18,373 nucleotides of DNA from Pseudomonadota bacterium (GTDB lineage Bacteria > Desulfobacterota > Anaeroferrophillalia > Anaeroferrophillales > Tharpellaceae): assembly GCA_030641485.1 (NCBI GenBank), contig DAOWHJ010000050.1, forward strand, positions 1 through 18,373, given 5' to 3'. Shown here piece by piece: positions 1 through 7,896 of this stretch (the first letter of the stretch is position 1; each line of letters begins with the position of its first letter). The notes under the pieces are model-generated. The model searched no databases. It was not told where the DNA came from and saw only the letters and a list, made by a program, of their open reading frames with translations. The position numbers and the translations under genes were made by a program.

Positions 1-407
1 CGCTCATGGCGCAGATAAGTCAGTTCATGTTCGTAAAAACGAACCTTAAGTGCCTTTTCAACCCGGAGGCAGAGTTCTTCAATACCGTAAGGCCGCTGAA
101 TGAAATCAGCCGCCCCGGCCCGCATCACCGCCGCCACATCATTTACAGAAATAGTGGCTGCCATCAAGACCACAACCGACGATGAGAGGATTGCATCTTC
201 GCCTAAAAGAAACTCGACCCCACCGCCTGGCAACAGGCCAACCTCAGCCAGAAGCAGTTGACAGGACGATTTCTTAAGCTGAGCTCGGACTTTTTCACCA
301 CAGTCGAATTCATCGACCTTAAAGCCGAGTTCACGTAAAGCATCAGCGGTCTCCTGACGAATCCGACTTTTACGATCGACTATAATAATGTGACCAGCTT
401 GCCCCAT
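1..407 (-). CDS. Response regulator with degenerate receiver domain, NtrC-like (partial)
   Basis: The gene starts at ATG 407-405 and runs off the left edge, leaving about 135 residues. Its ribosome binding site AAAGGA overlaps the guaA stop codon and lies 7 bases from the ATG; the intergenic gap is 11 bases, so it is probably co-transcribed with guaA. The fold signature of a CheY-like receiver is clear: IIIVDR at residues 7-12, LLLAEVGLLPGG at 51-62, VVVLMA at 78-83 and AGAADFIQRPY at 97-107. The spacing and the VxxAMRxGAxDF-like helix resemble NtrC-family sigma54 activators, and the linker after residue 120 could lead into an AAA+ domain, but that part is outside the window. The usual key residues are altered: the second acidic residue is R12, the phosphoacceptor Asp is E55, the Thr/Ser is M82 and the Lys is R105. 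It is therefore probably not regulated by ordinary phosphorylation. The output domain is unknown. Confidence 0.8.
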   Translation of the reverse strand, partial: MGQAGHIIIVDRKSRIRQETADALRELGFKVDEFDCGEKVRAQLKKSSCQLLLAEVGLLPGGGVEFLLGEDAILSSSVVVLMAATISVNDVAAVMRAGAADFIQRPYGIEELCLRVEKALKVRFYEHELTYLRHE

Positions 408-418
408 GGTTTTATCCT

Positions 419-1972
419 TTACTCCCACTCGATCGTTCCAGGTGGTTTGGACGAAATATCGTAAACCACTCGATTCACACCTCTCACTTCATTAATAATC
501 CGGTTGGCTATACGCCCTAAGAGATCATAAGGCATACGCACCCAATCAGCTGTCATCCCATCACGACTATTCACAGCCCGCAAGGCAATCACCTTCTCAT
601 AGGTCCGTTCGTCACCCATGACCCCAACCGTTTTAACCGGGATGAGTACAGCAAAGGATTGCCATATTTCAAGATAGAGCCCCGCCGCACGGATCTCCTC
701 AAGGAACACTGCATCAGCTTGACGCAGAATTTTAAGTCGAGCTTCAGTGACCTCGCCAAGCACCCGGATCGCAAGCCCCGGACCTGGGAAAGGTTGACGA
801 TCAACCACTTCAGATGGTAGTCCGAGCTCACGCCCAACCTCACGCACCTCATCCTTAAAAAGTTCACGCAGAGGCTCGACCAACTCTAATTTCATATGCT
901 CCGGCAGACCACCAACATTGTGATGACTCTTAATCACCGCCGATGGACCCTTGAAAGAGACACTCTCAATCACATCCGGGTAGAGAGTCCCTTGCGCCAG
1001 AAAATCGACATCTTCAATATCGTGGGCTTCATCTTCAAAAACCCGGATAAACTCATTACCAATAATTTTGCGCTTCTTCTCTGGATCTGTAACCCCGGTC
1101 AAAAGGTCAAGAAAACTCTGGCTCGCATCAACATAACGTAAATTCATTTTGAAATGCCGACCATACATCTCCTGAACCTGCTCGGCCTCACCCTGACGTA
1201 AAACCCCATTATTAACAAAAATACAGGTTAATTTGTCACCTAAAGCTTTATGCAGCAACATCGCCGCAACCGAAGAGTCGACCCCGCCACTCAAACCTAA
1301 AATAACCTTACCATCACCAACTTGGGCCCTGATTTCAGCAATTGTCGTCTCAATAAATGAGTGCATCGTCCAAAAACCGCCACAACCGCAAATCGAGTAG
1401 ACAAAGTTCTTTAAGAGCTGCTGACCATGCACTGTGTGAACGACCTCGGGATGAAACTGCAACCCCCAAACTCGCTTTTTCAGGTTGGCAAATGCAGCAA
1501 TTTCTGCATTCTCAGTCTTGGCAATTGCACAAAACCCCTCTGGCAGAGCGAGAACCTTATCCCCATGGCTCATCCAGACTTGCTCAGGAAAACTTAAATC
1601 AGCCCACAGCGGATCGTCGGTAATCGTATCAAGGCTGGCCATCCCAAACTCACGCTGCTCCGAGTGACCGACTTGGCCTCCAAGTTGCTCGGCAATCTCC
1701 TGCATTCCGTAACAGATACCGAGAATTGGCACATTCAAACTAAACACCCCAGCATCGACATGAGGCGCACTACTGCCATAGGTACTGGAAGGACCACCGG
1801 AAAGAATAATCCCCTTGGGTGCAAATTTGCGAATCTGCTCTAAATCAAGATTATAGGGATGAATCTCGCAGTAGACCTTATGCTCACGAACCCGTCGAGC
1901 AATAAGCTGGGTATATTGTGAACCAAAATCGAGAACGAGGATCTTCTCCTCATGTATATCATGTTGCTGCAT
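419..1972 (-). CDS. guaA: GMP synthase (glutamine-hydrolysing)
   Basis: This 517-residue cytoplasmic enzyme converts XMP to GMP using ATP and glutamine, the last step of guanine nucleotide synthesis. The N-terminal class I glutamine amidotransferase domain (about residues 10-195) has the nucleophile C87 in GICYG and the partners H174 and E176 in FHPEV. The ATP pyrophosphatase domain begins near 205 with the P-loop SGGVDSS at 228-234. The C-terminal dimerisation domain ends with the family's typical SSKPPGTIEWE. The length is close to that of E. coli GuaA (525). The start is supported by AGGA 7 bases upstream of the ATG. It lies 15 bases downstream of guaB, so both are very likely on one message, and the response-regulator gene follows directly. 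No residue looks abnormal. Confidence 0.97.
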   Translation of the reverse strand: MQQHDIHEEKILVLDFGSQYTQLIARRVREHKVYCEIHPYNLDLEQIRKFAPKGIILSGGPSSTYGSSAPHVDAGVFSLNVPILGICYGMQEIAEQLGGQVGHSEQREFGMASLDTITDDPLWADLSFPEQVWMSHGDKVLALPEGFCAIAKTENAEIAAFANLKKRVWGLQFHPEVVHTVHGQQLLKNFVYSICGCGGFWTMHSFIETTIAEIRAQVGDGKVILGLSGGVDSSVAAMLLHKALGDKLTCIFVNNGVLRQGEAEQVQEMYGRHFKMNLRYVDASQSFLDLLTGVTDPEKKRKIIGNEFIRVFEDEAHDIEDVDFLAQGTLYPDVIESVSFKGPSAVIKSHHNVGGLPEHMKLELVEPLRELFKDEVREVGRELGLPSEVVDRQPFPGPGLAIRVLGEVTEARLKILRQADAVFLEEIRAAGLYLEIWQSFAVLIPVKTVGVMGDERTYEKVIALRAVNSRDGMTADWVRMPYDLLGRIANRIINEVRGVNRVVYDISSKPPGTIEWE

Positions 1973-1987
1973 AGTTTTTCCTTTTCA

Positions 1988-3448
1988 CTATTCCAGTCGA
2001 TAATTTGGAGCTTCTTTAGTAATAATCACATCATGGACATGACTTTCACGCAGGCCCGCCGGGGTTATTCTGGTCATGCATACATCATTTCGTAACTGCT
2101 CAATGTTGGCACAACCAGCATATCCCATACCAGAACGTAGTCCACCGAGAAGCTGATAAATACTGGATGAGAGATGACCCTTGTAGGGTACTCGACCCTC
2201 AATTCCTTCTGGCACCAACTTCTTCTTATCTTCAACGTCATCCTGGAAATAACGATCTTTACTCCCCGACTGCATCGCTCCTAAAGAGCCCATGCCGCGA
2301 TATAACTTATAGCTACGTCCCTGATATAGAATGGTTTCACCGGGACTCTCTTCAGTGCCAGCGAACAGGGACCCAATCATCACCGTCTGGGCTCCGGCAG
2401 CGATCGCTTTTACGACATCACCGGAGAATTTAATACCACCATCAGCAATCATCGGTATACCGTATTTCTCAGCGACCTCGTTGCAAGCCAGCAAAGCACT
2501 AACCTGCGGCACCCCGATTCCGGCAACAATTCTCGTCGTACAGATGGAACCGGGACCGATGCCAACCTTGATTGCATCAGCACCAGCCTTGATCAGGGCC
2601 TCGGCCCCAGCCCCAGTCGCGATATTACCAACAATCAGTTGACAATCAAAATTCTGCCGGGTCTCGGCTACCACATCCAGAACTCCCTGGCTATGTCCGT
2701 GCGCGGTATCGATGACAATCACATCGACTCCAGCCTTAAGCAGGGCTTCAATCCGGGCTTCACGATCTCCGGTGACACCAACAGCGGCACCAACTCGCAG
2801 ACGCCCCATCCCATCCTTACAAGAGTCCGGATATTTGCGGGTCTTTTCGATATCCTTAATCGTAATCAAACCCACAAGCCGATTTTTATCATCGACCACC
2901 AGAAGTTTCTCAATCCGATGCTCATGAAGCAAAACCTTAGCTTCATCCATGGCAATCCCTTTCGAGACTGTAACCAGATTTTCTTTGGTCATGACATCAT
3001 TTAAAGATCGATCCATCCGAGTTTCAAAACGTAAGTCCCGGTTAGTAACAATGCCGACCAGCTGATCTCCATCAACTATTGGCACCCCGGAAATACGATA
3101 TTTCCCCATCACCGCAAGCACTTCGTGCACCTTGTTACCTGGTGCCATGGTGATCGGATCGACAATCATGCCACTCTCTGACTTTTTGACCTTATCGACC
3201 TCCAGGGCTTGCTCCTCGACCGACATATTTTTATGAATTATCCCGAGCCCGCCCTCACGGGCCATACAAATTGCAGTCTTTGATTCAGTCACCGAATCCA
3301 TTGCCGCACTGAGCAGAGGGGTGTTCAGTTTGATATCTTTAGTCAACCAGGTCGAAAGATCAACCTCATTCGGCAAAACATTGGAATAGTTGGGCTGGAT
3401 CAGCACATCATCGAATGTAAACCCAGTCTTAATTTCTTTAGATTTCAT
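1988..3448 (-). CDS. guaB: Inosine-5'-monophosphate dehydrogenase
   Basis: IMP dehydrogenase oxidises IMP to XMP with NAD+, the committed step to GMP, and so feeds the guaA product next to it. The 486-residue length matches the bacterial family (E. coli 488). The order is TIM-barrel strand 1 (TFDDVLIQP at 11-19), two CBS domains in tandem (about 94-205), then the catalytic loop GIGPGSICTTR with C303, and the flap region near YRGMGS. I chose ATG 3448-3446 because GGAG lies 7 bases upstream and the protein then begins MKSKEIKTGFTFDDV as in homologues. The reading frame extends upstream to a TTG at 3499, but that would place coding sequence across a perfect hairpin and has no family support. The CBS pair usually binds adenine or guanine nucleotides. 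It follows fbp after 91 bases containing two hairpins. Confidence 0.97.
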   Translation of the reverse strand: MKSKEIKTGFTFDDVLIQPNYSNVLPNEVDLSTWLTKDIKLNTPLLSAAMDSVTESKTAICMAREGGLGIIHKNMSVEEQALEVDKVKKSESGMIVDPITMAPGNKVHEVLAVMGKYRISGVPIVDGDQLVGIVTNRDLRFETRMDRSLNDVMTKENLVTVSKGIAMDEAKVLLHEHRIEKLLVVDDKNRLVGLITIKDIEKTRKYPDSCKDGMGRLRVGAAVGVTGDREARIEALLKAGVDVIVIDTAHGHSQGVLDVVAETRQNFDCQLIVGNIATGAGAEALIKAGADAIKVGIGPGSICTTRIVAGIGVPQVSALLACNEVAEKYGIPMIADGGIKFSGDVVKAIAAGAQTVMIGSLFAGTEESPGETILYQGRSYKLYRGMGSLGAMQSGSKDRYFQDDVEDKKKLVPEGIEGRVPYKGHLSSSIYQLLGGLRSGMGYAGCANIEQLRNDVCMTRITPAGLRESHVHDVIITKEAPNYRLE

Positions 3449-3465
3449 GACATCGCTCCATAAAA

Positions 3466-3489
3466 GTTCAGAGGCCACAGCCTCTGAAC
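3466..3489 (-). terminator. Hairpin with short U-tract in guaB leader (terminator or attenuator)
   Basis: A perfect 10-base inverted repeat (3466-3475 and 3480-3489) encloses a 4-base loop. Read on the minus strand, GTTCAGAGGC-TGTG-GCCTCTGAAC is followed at once by TTTT (3465-3462). The stem ends 17 bases before the guaB ATG and leaves the GGAG ribosome binding site free. It looks like a weak intrinsic terminator for fbp or a leaky attenuator controlling read-through into guaB-guaA. The U-tract is only four long, so termination would be partial. It could also be an mRNA-processing or stabilising stem. Confidence 0.55.
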
Positions 3490-3509
3490 AAATCACCAAA
3501 TAGTACGCA

Positions 3510-3533
3510 ACCGAAAATTGTCAGGTTTTCGGT
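3510..3533. repeat. Inverted repeat just after fbp
   Basis: ACCGAAAA (3510-3517) and TTTTCGGT (3526-3533) form a perfect 8-base stem with an 8-base loop, seven bases beyond the fbp stop codon. There is no U-tract. It is the first of two consecutive stems in the fbp-guaB gap and could be an mRNA 3'-end stabiliser, part of an attenuator, or an operator. Confidence 0.4.
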
Positions 3534-3539
3534 CAGACA

Positions 3540-4469
3540 CTAAGTAAAATATTGGGTTGCCAGTTCAACTTCTTCCCGGCTCCCTATGTAGACGGGACTG
3601 CGCTGATCCAGATCATAGCAATCAAGGTCCAGAATCGGCCGGCGACCATCGCTGGCGGCACCTCCAGCCAACTCAATCAAATAGGCCATGGGGTTGAGTT
3701 CGAATGGCAAACGCAATTTCCCATGTTTCGCGGTGGTTGTCGCCGGGTACATGAAAAGACCCCCACCTTTCAAAAGAATCTGGTTAATATCGGGCACGAA
3801 ACCACCACTATAACGCAACTTGTAGCCATCTTGTTCCAGTTTCTGAACAATTTTTTCATGCTCTGGCAAGTAGTCACGGCGAACCCCACCGGGACTAAAA
3901 ATTTTGCCCCGAGCCTTAAGTGTTATATATTCTCGAGTTAAAACATACTCACCAAGACTATTTAAGGTGAACTCGTGCACCCCATTACCGGTTCCGTAGA
4001 CTAAGGTCGTGCGGGGTCCATACAAAACATACATAGCACCAACCTGATGACGCCCACTCTGCAGGGGGTCATCTCCGGCATAGATGGCTACGATAGTACC
4101 AACTGAAAGATTGACATCAACTAACGAAGAGCCATCCAGCGGATCATAACAAACTGAGTATCCACCAGTACGGTTAAGTCTCTCAAAGATTACAATTTCA
4201 CTCTGCTCCTCCGAGATAATTCGACTTACCCGACCGGTATGATCAAGACGGTCTTTAATGATCTCGTCAGCCATAACATCCAGGGCAAGTTGGTCCTCAC
4301 CATAAAGATTACTGGTACCAGCCATACCCAAATCGCCAGTCCGCATCGCATGATTAACGTATTTCGAAGCGACCCCAACCTCATAAATGATGCTGGCAAG
4401 ACCCATCTCAACCCCACTTTTCATAAGGTGATTCCAGAGACCTCGTTTGACATGTTTTTTAATATTCAT
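3540..4469 (-). CDS. fbp: Class I fructose-1,6-bisphosphatase
   Basis: The enzyme removes the 1-phosphate of fructose 1,6-bisphosphate, the irreversible gluconeogenic step, in the cytoplasm. The 309 residues show class I metal-site motifs in order: SEEQ at 86-89, DPLDGSS at 109-115 followed by VDVNLSVGTI, and near the C-terminus GKLRLPFELNPMAYLIELAGG with E266 at the position of the last metal ligand, then the DQRSPVYIGS stretch. The protein is slightly short for class I (usually about 320-340). Residue 116 is Leu where most relatives have Asn (DPLDGSSN). The ATG is supported by AGGG 8 bases upstream. It is the first gene of the fbp-guaB-guaA-response regulator run; a gluconeogenic enzyme beside carbon monoxide dehydrogenase genes fits an organism able to grow on C1 or C2 compounds, though this link is inference. 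Confidence 0.95.
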   Translation of the reverse strand: MNIKKHVKRGLWNHLMKSGVEMGLASIIYEVGVASKYVNHAMRTGDLGMAGTSNLYGEDQLALDVMADEIIKDRLDHTGRVSRIISEEQSEIVIFERLNRTGGYSVCYDPLDGSSLVDVNLSVGTIVAIYAGDDPLQSGRHQVGAMYVLYGPRTTLVYGTGNGVHEFTLNSLGEYVLTREYITLKARGKIFSPGGVRRDYLPEHEKIVQKLEQDGYKLRYSGGFVPDINQILLKGGGLFMYPATTTAKHGKLRLPFELNPMAYLIELAGGAASDGRRPILDLDCYDLDQRSPVYIGSREEVELATQYFT

Positions 4470-4583
4470 AAAATTACCCTATTGCACATAGATATTCGAC
4501 TTAACGTTACTATTCGGCTTACTGTAGCTTACAGTTGATGCACATCGAAAATTGCCTAACTTTGCTGTCGCCCCCATAAACGA

Positions 4584-4665
4584 GGTCACATCTTGACAAA
4601 TGGCGGGTGGAAACTTTGATTTGTTCGCGAACTTCCTCCGCCGCCAAGTGTCAAGAAATGACCCC
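4584..4665. repeat. REP-like inverted pair 1
   Basis: Copy 1 (4584-4606, plus orientation) and copy 2 (4641-4665, minus orientation) share GGTCAnnTCTTGACA followed by TGGCGG after two to four bases. They face each other and form a long imperfect stem; a further GGAA/TTCC match extends it inward around a short loop near 4611-4632. The facing orientation is that of a REPIN or small non-autonomous element. No transposase gene is present in the window. Confidence 0.55.
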
Positions 4666-4720
4666 AGCTGAGACCGGCCGAACAATAAAACCGCGACAAC
4701 AACCTCACTCTATCTTGGGC

Positions 4721-4803
4721 GGGGTCAATTCTTGACGATGGCGTGTCGAAATAGTCGGACAATATCGAAGTACTGCCAACAGCCATTGTCACGATTTGAC
4801 CCC
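4721..4803. repeat. REP-like inverted pair 2
   Basis: Copy 3 (4721-4742) and the reverse complement of copy 4 (4782-4803) agree at 19 of 22 positions, beginning GGGGTCAA and containing TTGAC or GTGAC then ATGGC. The pair encloses about 39 unrelated bases. With pair 1 it gives four copies of the same motif in alternating orientation within 220 bases, which is well beyond chance and indicates a mobile or amplified intergenic repeat family. Such GGGGTC/TTGAC palindromes are typical companions of REP-associated tyrosine transposases (RAYTs); that identification is inference. Confidence 0.6.
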
Positions 4804-4960
4804 ATTCTAAAGGGGCGAAGCAAAATAACAAGTTACCCGCTTTAACTTAAATCAGGTTTAAACAAAGCTGAATATTTACGTCCTAACGTTATTAAATTCT
4901 TGATATCATTGAAATAAGTCACGGGATGGCTAAGGAAAAATTTCGCTAGGCAAGGTGATT

Positions 4961-6643
4961 TTATTTTTCTCCGGCAATGGTTTCGCATATATTAAAACAG
5001 TGGTCGCCAATTTTTTCAAAATTAGTCAGGAGATCGATAAACACGAAGCCTGGAACTACGGAACATAGATTTTGACTTAAACGCACAATATGTCGATCAC
5101 GATAGCGATCTTCCAATGAATTAATACTGCCTTCAAAGCCCTTGGCCAGCACCATAAACTTGCCTTGTGGACCATCTGCAAGCCCAGTAACTGTAAACTG
5201 AAAAAACTCGCGAGTTTTTTCTTTGATAGTGGCAATTTCGACCAGTGCTTCATCACTGAATTCGATCTTATCTTCATGTTTTCGTTCAATCAGACGGATC
5301 ATGTTTTCACAATGATCTCCCAAACGTTCGAGGTTATTGACCATATACATGATCGAATTCACCTCACGTGAGATCTCCGGTGTAATTGATAACTGGCTGA
5401 CATGAACAAGAAAGTCAGTTATCTCCTTTTGGAGCATATCAATTGTATTTTCCTTGCGATAGACTTTGTCCACCAACTTCTGGGAATAACCATCCAGACA
5501 CTCCATCGTCTGATCAAACATCCGCAAACAGAGATTAGCCATCCAGGTGGTCTCCTGCCGCGCTTGCACCAACGCCAGCTGCGGCGTATCCAGCACCTGA
5601 TTATCGAGGTAACGTAAATGGTACGTACTCTCCTCATCGTCACTGGCAGGCACCATCCAAATACATACTTTTGCTAAAATACCAACCAGGGGCAGGAAAA
5701 GAAAACAGTTAAATATGTTAAAAAAGGTGTGCGCATTAGCAAGATGACGAGCAATAAAGGGCTTATCCCCCAAGGCCATAGAGTACTCAGCCGCCTGTTG
5801 GGCCCCGGTCAGAACCAGGTCTGGATCTCCTGGGGTAAAGTTATCGACAAGTTTGGCAAAAACCGGAAAAAGCAAGAGAACATAAACCACCCCAAGAACA
5901 TTTATCACCATATGGGCCCGGGCCGCCCGCTTAGCTGAAACATTGGTCCCGATGCTGGCCAGAAGAGCGGTAATCGTAGTCCCAATATTCTCACCCAGGA
6001 TCAACCCCAAACCACCTTCGAAGGTTAGGGCACCACTAGCCGCTAAGGTCATTGTAATCCCCACAGTTGCGCTGGAACTTTGCAGAACGATTGTCAACAA
6101 AGCCCCGGCAAGTACTGCCAGAATGTGATTATGACTGAATGTAACAAAGGCTTCCTGAAAAAAAGGCTGGGTCTTAACACAGGCAAGCCCATCTTTCATA
6201 ACGTCCAAACCATAAAAGAGCATCCCAAAACCGAGCAGAATTTCACCCAGGTACTGCCAGCGCCGATTGCGGCTGAAAAACTTGAACGCAACCCCGATGC
6301 CAATCGCTGGCAGGGCATAGTGATGCACCTTAAAAGCGATCATCTGCGCGGTTATCGTCGTCCCGATATTCGCCCCTAAGATCACCCCGATAGCCTGCAT
6401 TAAATTCATCAGGCCAGCGTTAACAAAACCTACCACCATTACAGTTGTGGCACTACTACTCTGAACTATTGCAGTAACCGTTGTCCCGACTAAAAAGGCC
6501 GCGATCCGATTAGTTGTCAGCTTCTCAAGGACCTGACGCAGACGATTTCCAGCCACCTTCTGTAAACCCTCCGACATAATCCGCATGCCGTAGAGAAAAA
6601 GTCCGAGTCCACCAATAAAGGCGAACACCATCCCCTGTATCAT
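4961..6643 (-). CDS. Na+/phosphate cotransporter family protein with C-terminal PhoU-like domain
   Basis: This 560-residue membrane protein belongs to the NptA/YjbB type of the Na/Pi cotransporter family. The membrane part (about residues 1-330) is an internal duplication: QSSSATT at 61-67 with GANIGTT at 90-96, then QSSSATV at 188-194 with GENIGTT at 217-223. These pairs line the substrate site in the family. The C-terminal part (about 350-560) is helical and soluble, with two PhoU-type motifs, LERLGDHCEN and FEKIGDHCFN, near residues 440 and 550; such domains are thought to bind metal and sense phosphate status. The transported ion is probably phosphate, driven by sodium, but is not proven by sequence. 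The ATG at 6643 has GGAG about 10 bases upstream, a long spacing; ATG at residue 5 is an alternative. It lies 45 bases after the yibQ-type gene and may be the last gene of that operon. Confidence 0.9.
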   Translation of the reverse strand: MIQGMVFAFIGGLGLFLYGMRIMSEGLQKVAGNRLRQVLEKLTTNRIAAFLVGTTVTAIVQSSSATTVMVVGFVNAGLMNLMQAIGVILGANIGTTITAQMIAFKVHHYALPAIGIGVAFKFFSRNRRWQYLGEILLGFGMLFYGLDVMKDGLACVKTQPFFQEAFVTFSHNHILAVLAGALLTIVLQSSSATVGITMTLAASGALTFEGGLGLILGENIGTTITALLASIGTNVSAKRAARAHMVINVLGVVYVLLLFPVFAKLVDNFTPGDPDLVLTGAQQAAEYSMALGDKPFIARHLANAHTFFNIFNCFLFLPLVGILAKVCIWMVPASDDEESTYHLRYLDNQVLDTPQLALVQARQETTWMANLCLRMFDQTMECLDGYSQKLVDKVYRKENTIDMLQKEITDFLVHVSQLSITPEISREVNSIMYMVNNLERLGDHCENMIRLIERKHEDKIEFSDEALVEIATIKEKTREFFQFTVTGLADGPQGKFMVLAKGFEGSINSLEDRYRDRHIVRLSQNLCSVVPGFVFIDLLTNFEKIGDHCFNICETIAGEK

Positions 6644-6688
6644 ATGAAGTCAACTCCGTAGGTTTGATAATACAAAAACATAAAAATA

Positions 6689-7888
6689 TTATTTTTGCTT
6701 CAGCAAGCTCTGTACTGCGACAATTTCAACTCCAGCTAAGGCAACCATCCGGGGCAGCAAAGCTAAAGCTTCAAGGGTTTCTGGGTATGGATGTCCGATA
6801 CCAATCGCCGCTCCCCTCACTCGGGCAATTTCAATAAGAACTTGAAACTGCTCGACAATTTTTTCAACATCTCGATCATTATCGATAAATACATCGCGCT
6901 GCAATGCAGGTATCCCTGCGGCCAATGCATTTTTATAGGCAACACTGTCGGCAATCGTACGACTGTCGAGAAAAAAGAGGTCGCGCCCTTTTAGAACATC
7001 CATAACCTGGACCATCTTCTGGGCATCGGCAGTCAGGCATGAGCCCATATGATTATTAACCCCGATAATTCCCGGTAAAAAATCGAGACCGACAACAAAG
7101 GCCTGCCTTAACTGATCGTCACTCATAGAGCGAAATAGGGCACCCGGGCCTGGATCCTGAGTCGGAAAATCAAGCGGTTCCATCGGCATATGCAAAATGA
7201 TATCACATTGTCTGGCAACAAAATAACGAGCGACCTTGCGAGAATTGCTCAACTGAGGAAATATCGCAAAGGTCAAGGACATTGGCAGGGAGGCAAAATC
7301 TGCAGCACACTCCAAGCTCCGTCCAAGATCGTCAATAACAATCGCCAGTTGTGGACGATCAGGCTCAAGCTCCAGCACCGGTTGCTGAACTGGAGCTATA
7401 AAGTTTGCAACGACTACAACTTCATAACCATCAACAATGAGGAAACCTAAGCTGCCACGATTTGGGTCAGAACTTAATAAAAGCTGATAATTAAATTCAT
7501 CACGCAGAGTTTTTCGGGATAACTCCAAAATATCAGCTAAAGCGTTAATATCACATGTGACCCCCTTAAGCCACACCCGTTTCCATGAGAACTTGCCATT
7601 GGACATAACTCGAGAGGAGTGCTCAACGGAAAGCGTCGGCTCACTTACAAGCAAGCCCTCAAGTAGCCATGCCAAAGCCACATCAGGGTCTCGTAACTCA
7701 CCTGCAACCAACTCTTTTTTCCCAAGCAGACCCTGCCCTGCACCCGACAACTGAGTTTCAGGCTGAACCTCAACCCGACTACCAATTACCAGGTAAGTCA
7801 ATATGAACAGGAGCGCCCCAACGCCCAAACAAACAACGACCTTAAACAAATGCCGCTTAAATGCCATCGCTCTCCATTTCATCAACAT
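6689..7888 (-). CDS. yibQ: Divergent polysaccharide deacetylase family protein (YibQ-like)
   Basis: The 399-residue product has a short cytoplasmic start, one membrane segment (about residues 13-35) and a periplasmic domain. The C-terminal domain (about 178-395) is the divergent polysaccharide deacetylase family: LAIVIDDLG with D186-D187, ILHMPMEP with H243, GVNNHMGS with H280, FLDSRT and RDVFIDND. These are the family's conserved metal and catalytic positions. The natural substrate is not established; a glycan of the envelope is likely. The middle region (about 60-175) is not recognised. E. coli yibQ sits directly after envC, and here it follows envC and ctpA, which supports a shared role in envelope remodelling. 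The ctpA stop is 8 bases upstream of ATG 7888. ATG 7867, seven codons in, has the better ribosome binding site (GGAG 4 bases upstream), so the true start is uncertain. Confidence 0.88.
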   Translation of the reverse strand: MLMKWRAMAFKRHLFKVVVCLGVGALLFILTYLVIGSRVEVQPETQLSGAGQGLLGKKELVAGELRDPDVALAWLLEGLLVSEPTLSVEHSSRVMSNGKFSWKRVWLKGVTCDINALADILELSRKTLRDEFNYQLLLSSDPNRGSLGFLIVDGYEVVVVANFIAPVQQPVLELEPDRPQLAIVIDDLGRSLECAADFASLPMSLTFAIFPQLSNSRKVARYFVARQCDIILHMPMEPLDFPTQDPGPGALFRSMSDDQLRQAFVVGLDFLPGIIGVNNHMGSCLTADAQKMVQVMDVLKGRDLFFLDSRTIADSVAYKNALAAGIPALQRDVFIDNDRDVEKIVEQFQVLIEIARVRGAAIGIGHPYPETLEALALLPRMVALAGVEIVAVQSLLKQK

Positions 7889-7896
7889 CTTTACTA

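Larger units (their letters stand above)
4470..4960. other. Gene-free region between the Na/Pi transporter gene and fbp
   Basis: These 491 bases hold no credible gene. The centre (4584-4803) is occupied by four REP-like motif copies listed separately. Next to fbp, ACTGTA-gct-TACAGT (4521-4535) is a perfect 6-base inverted repeat that could be an operator in the fbp promoter region. The octamer palindrome TAACGTTA occurs at 4502-4509 and again at 4884-4891, flanking the repeat block. I see no convincing -35/-10 pair for fbp, and no strong terminator directly after the transporter gene. Confidence 0.6.

Noticed and set aside
3449..3499. N-terminal extension of guaB from a TTG
   Set aside because: It would translate the hairpin at 3466-3489, lacks family similarity, and the ATG at 3448 has a good GGAG site.
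4586..4831. An 81-codon minus-strand frame across the REP-like block
   Set aside because: Its coding sequence consists largely of the inverted repeats, it has no ribosome binding site, and the product resembles nothing known to me.
4921..4968. A possible terminator after the Na/Pi transporter gene
   Set aside because: The only inverted repeat is a short A/T-rich match with a long loop; it is too weak to call.
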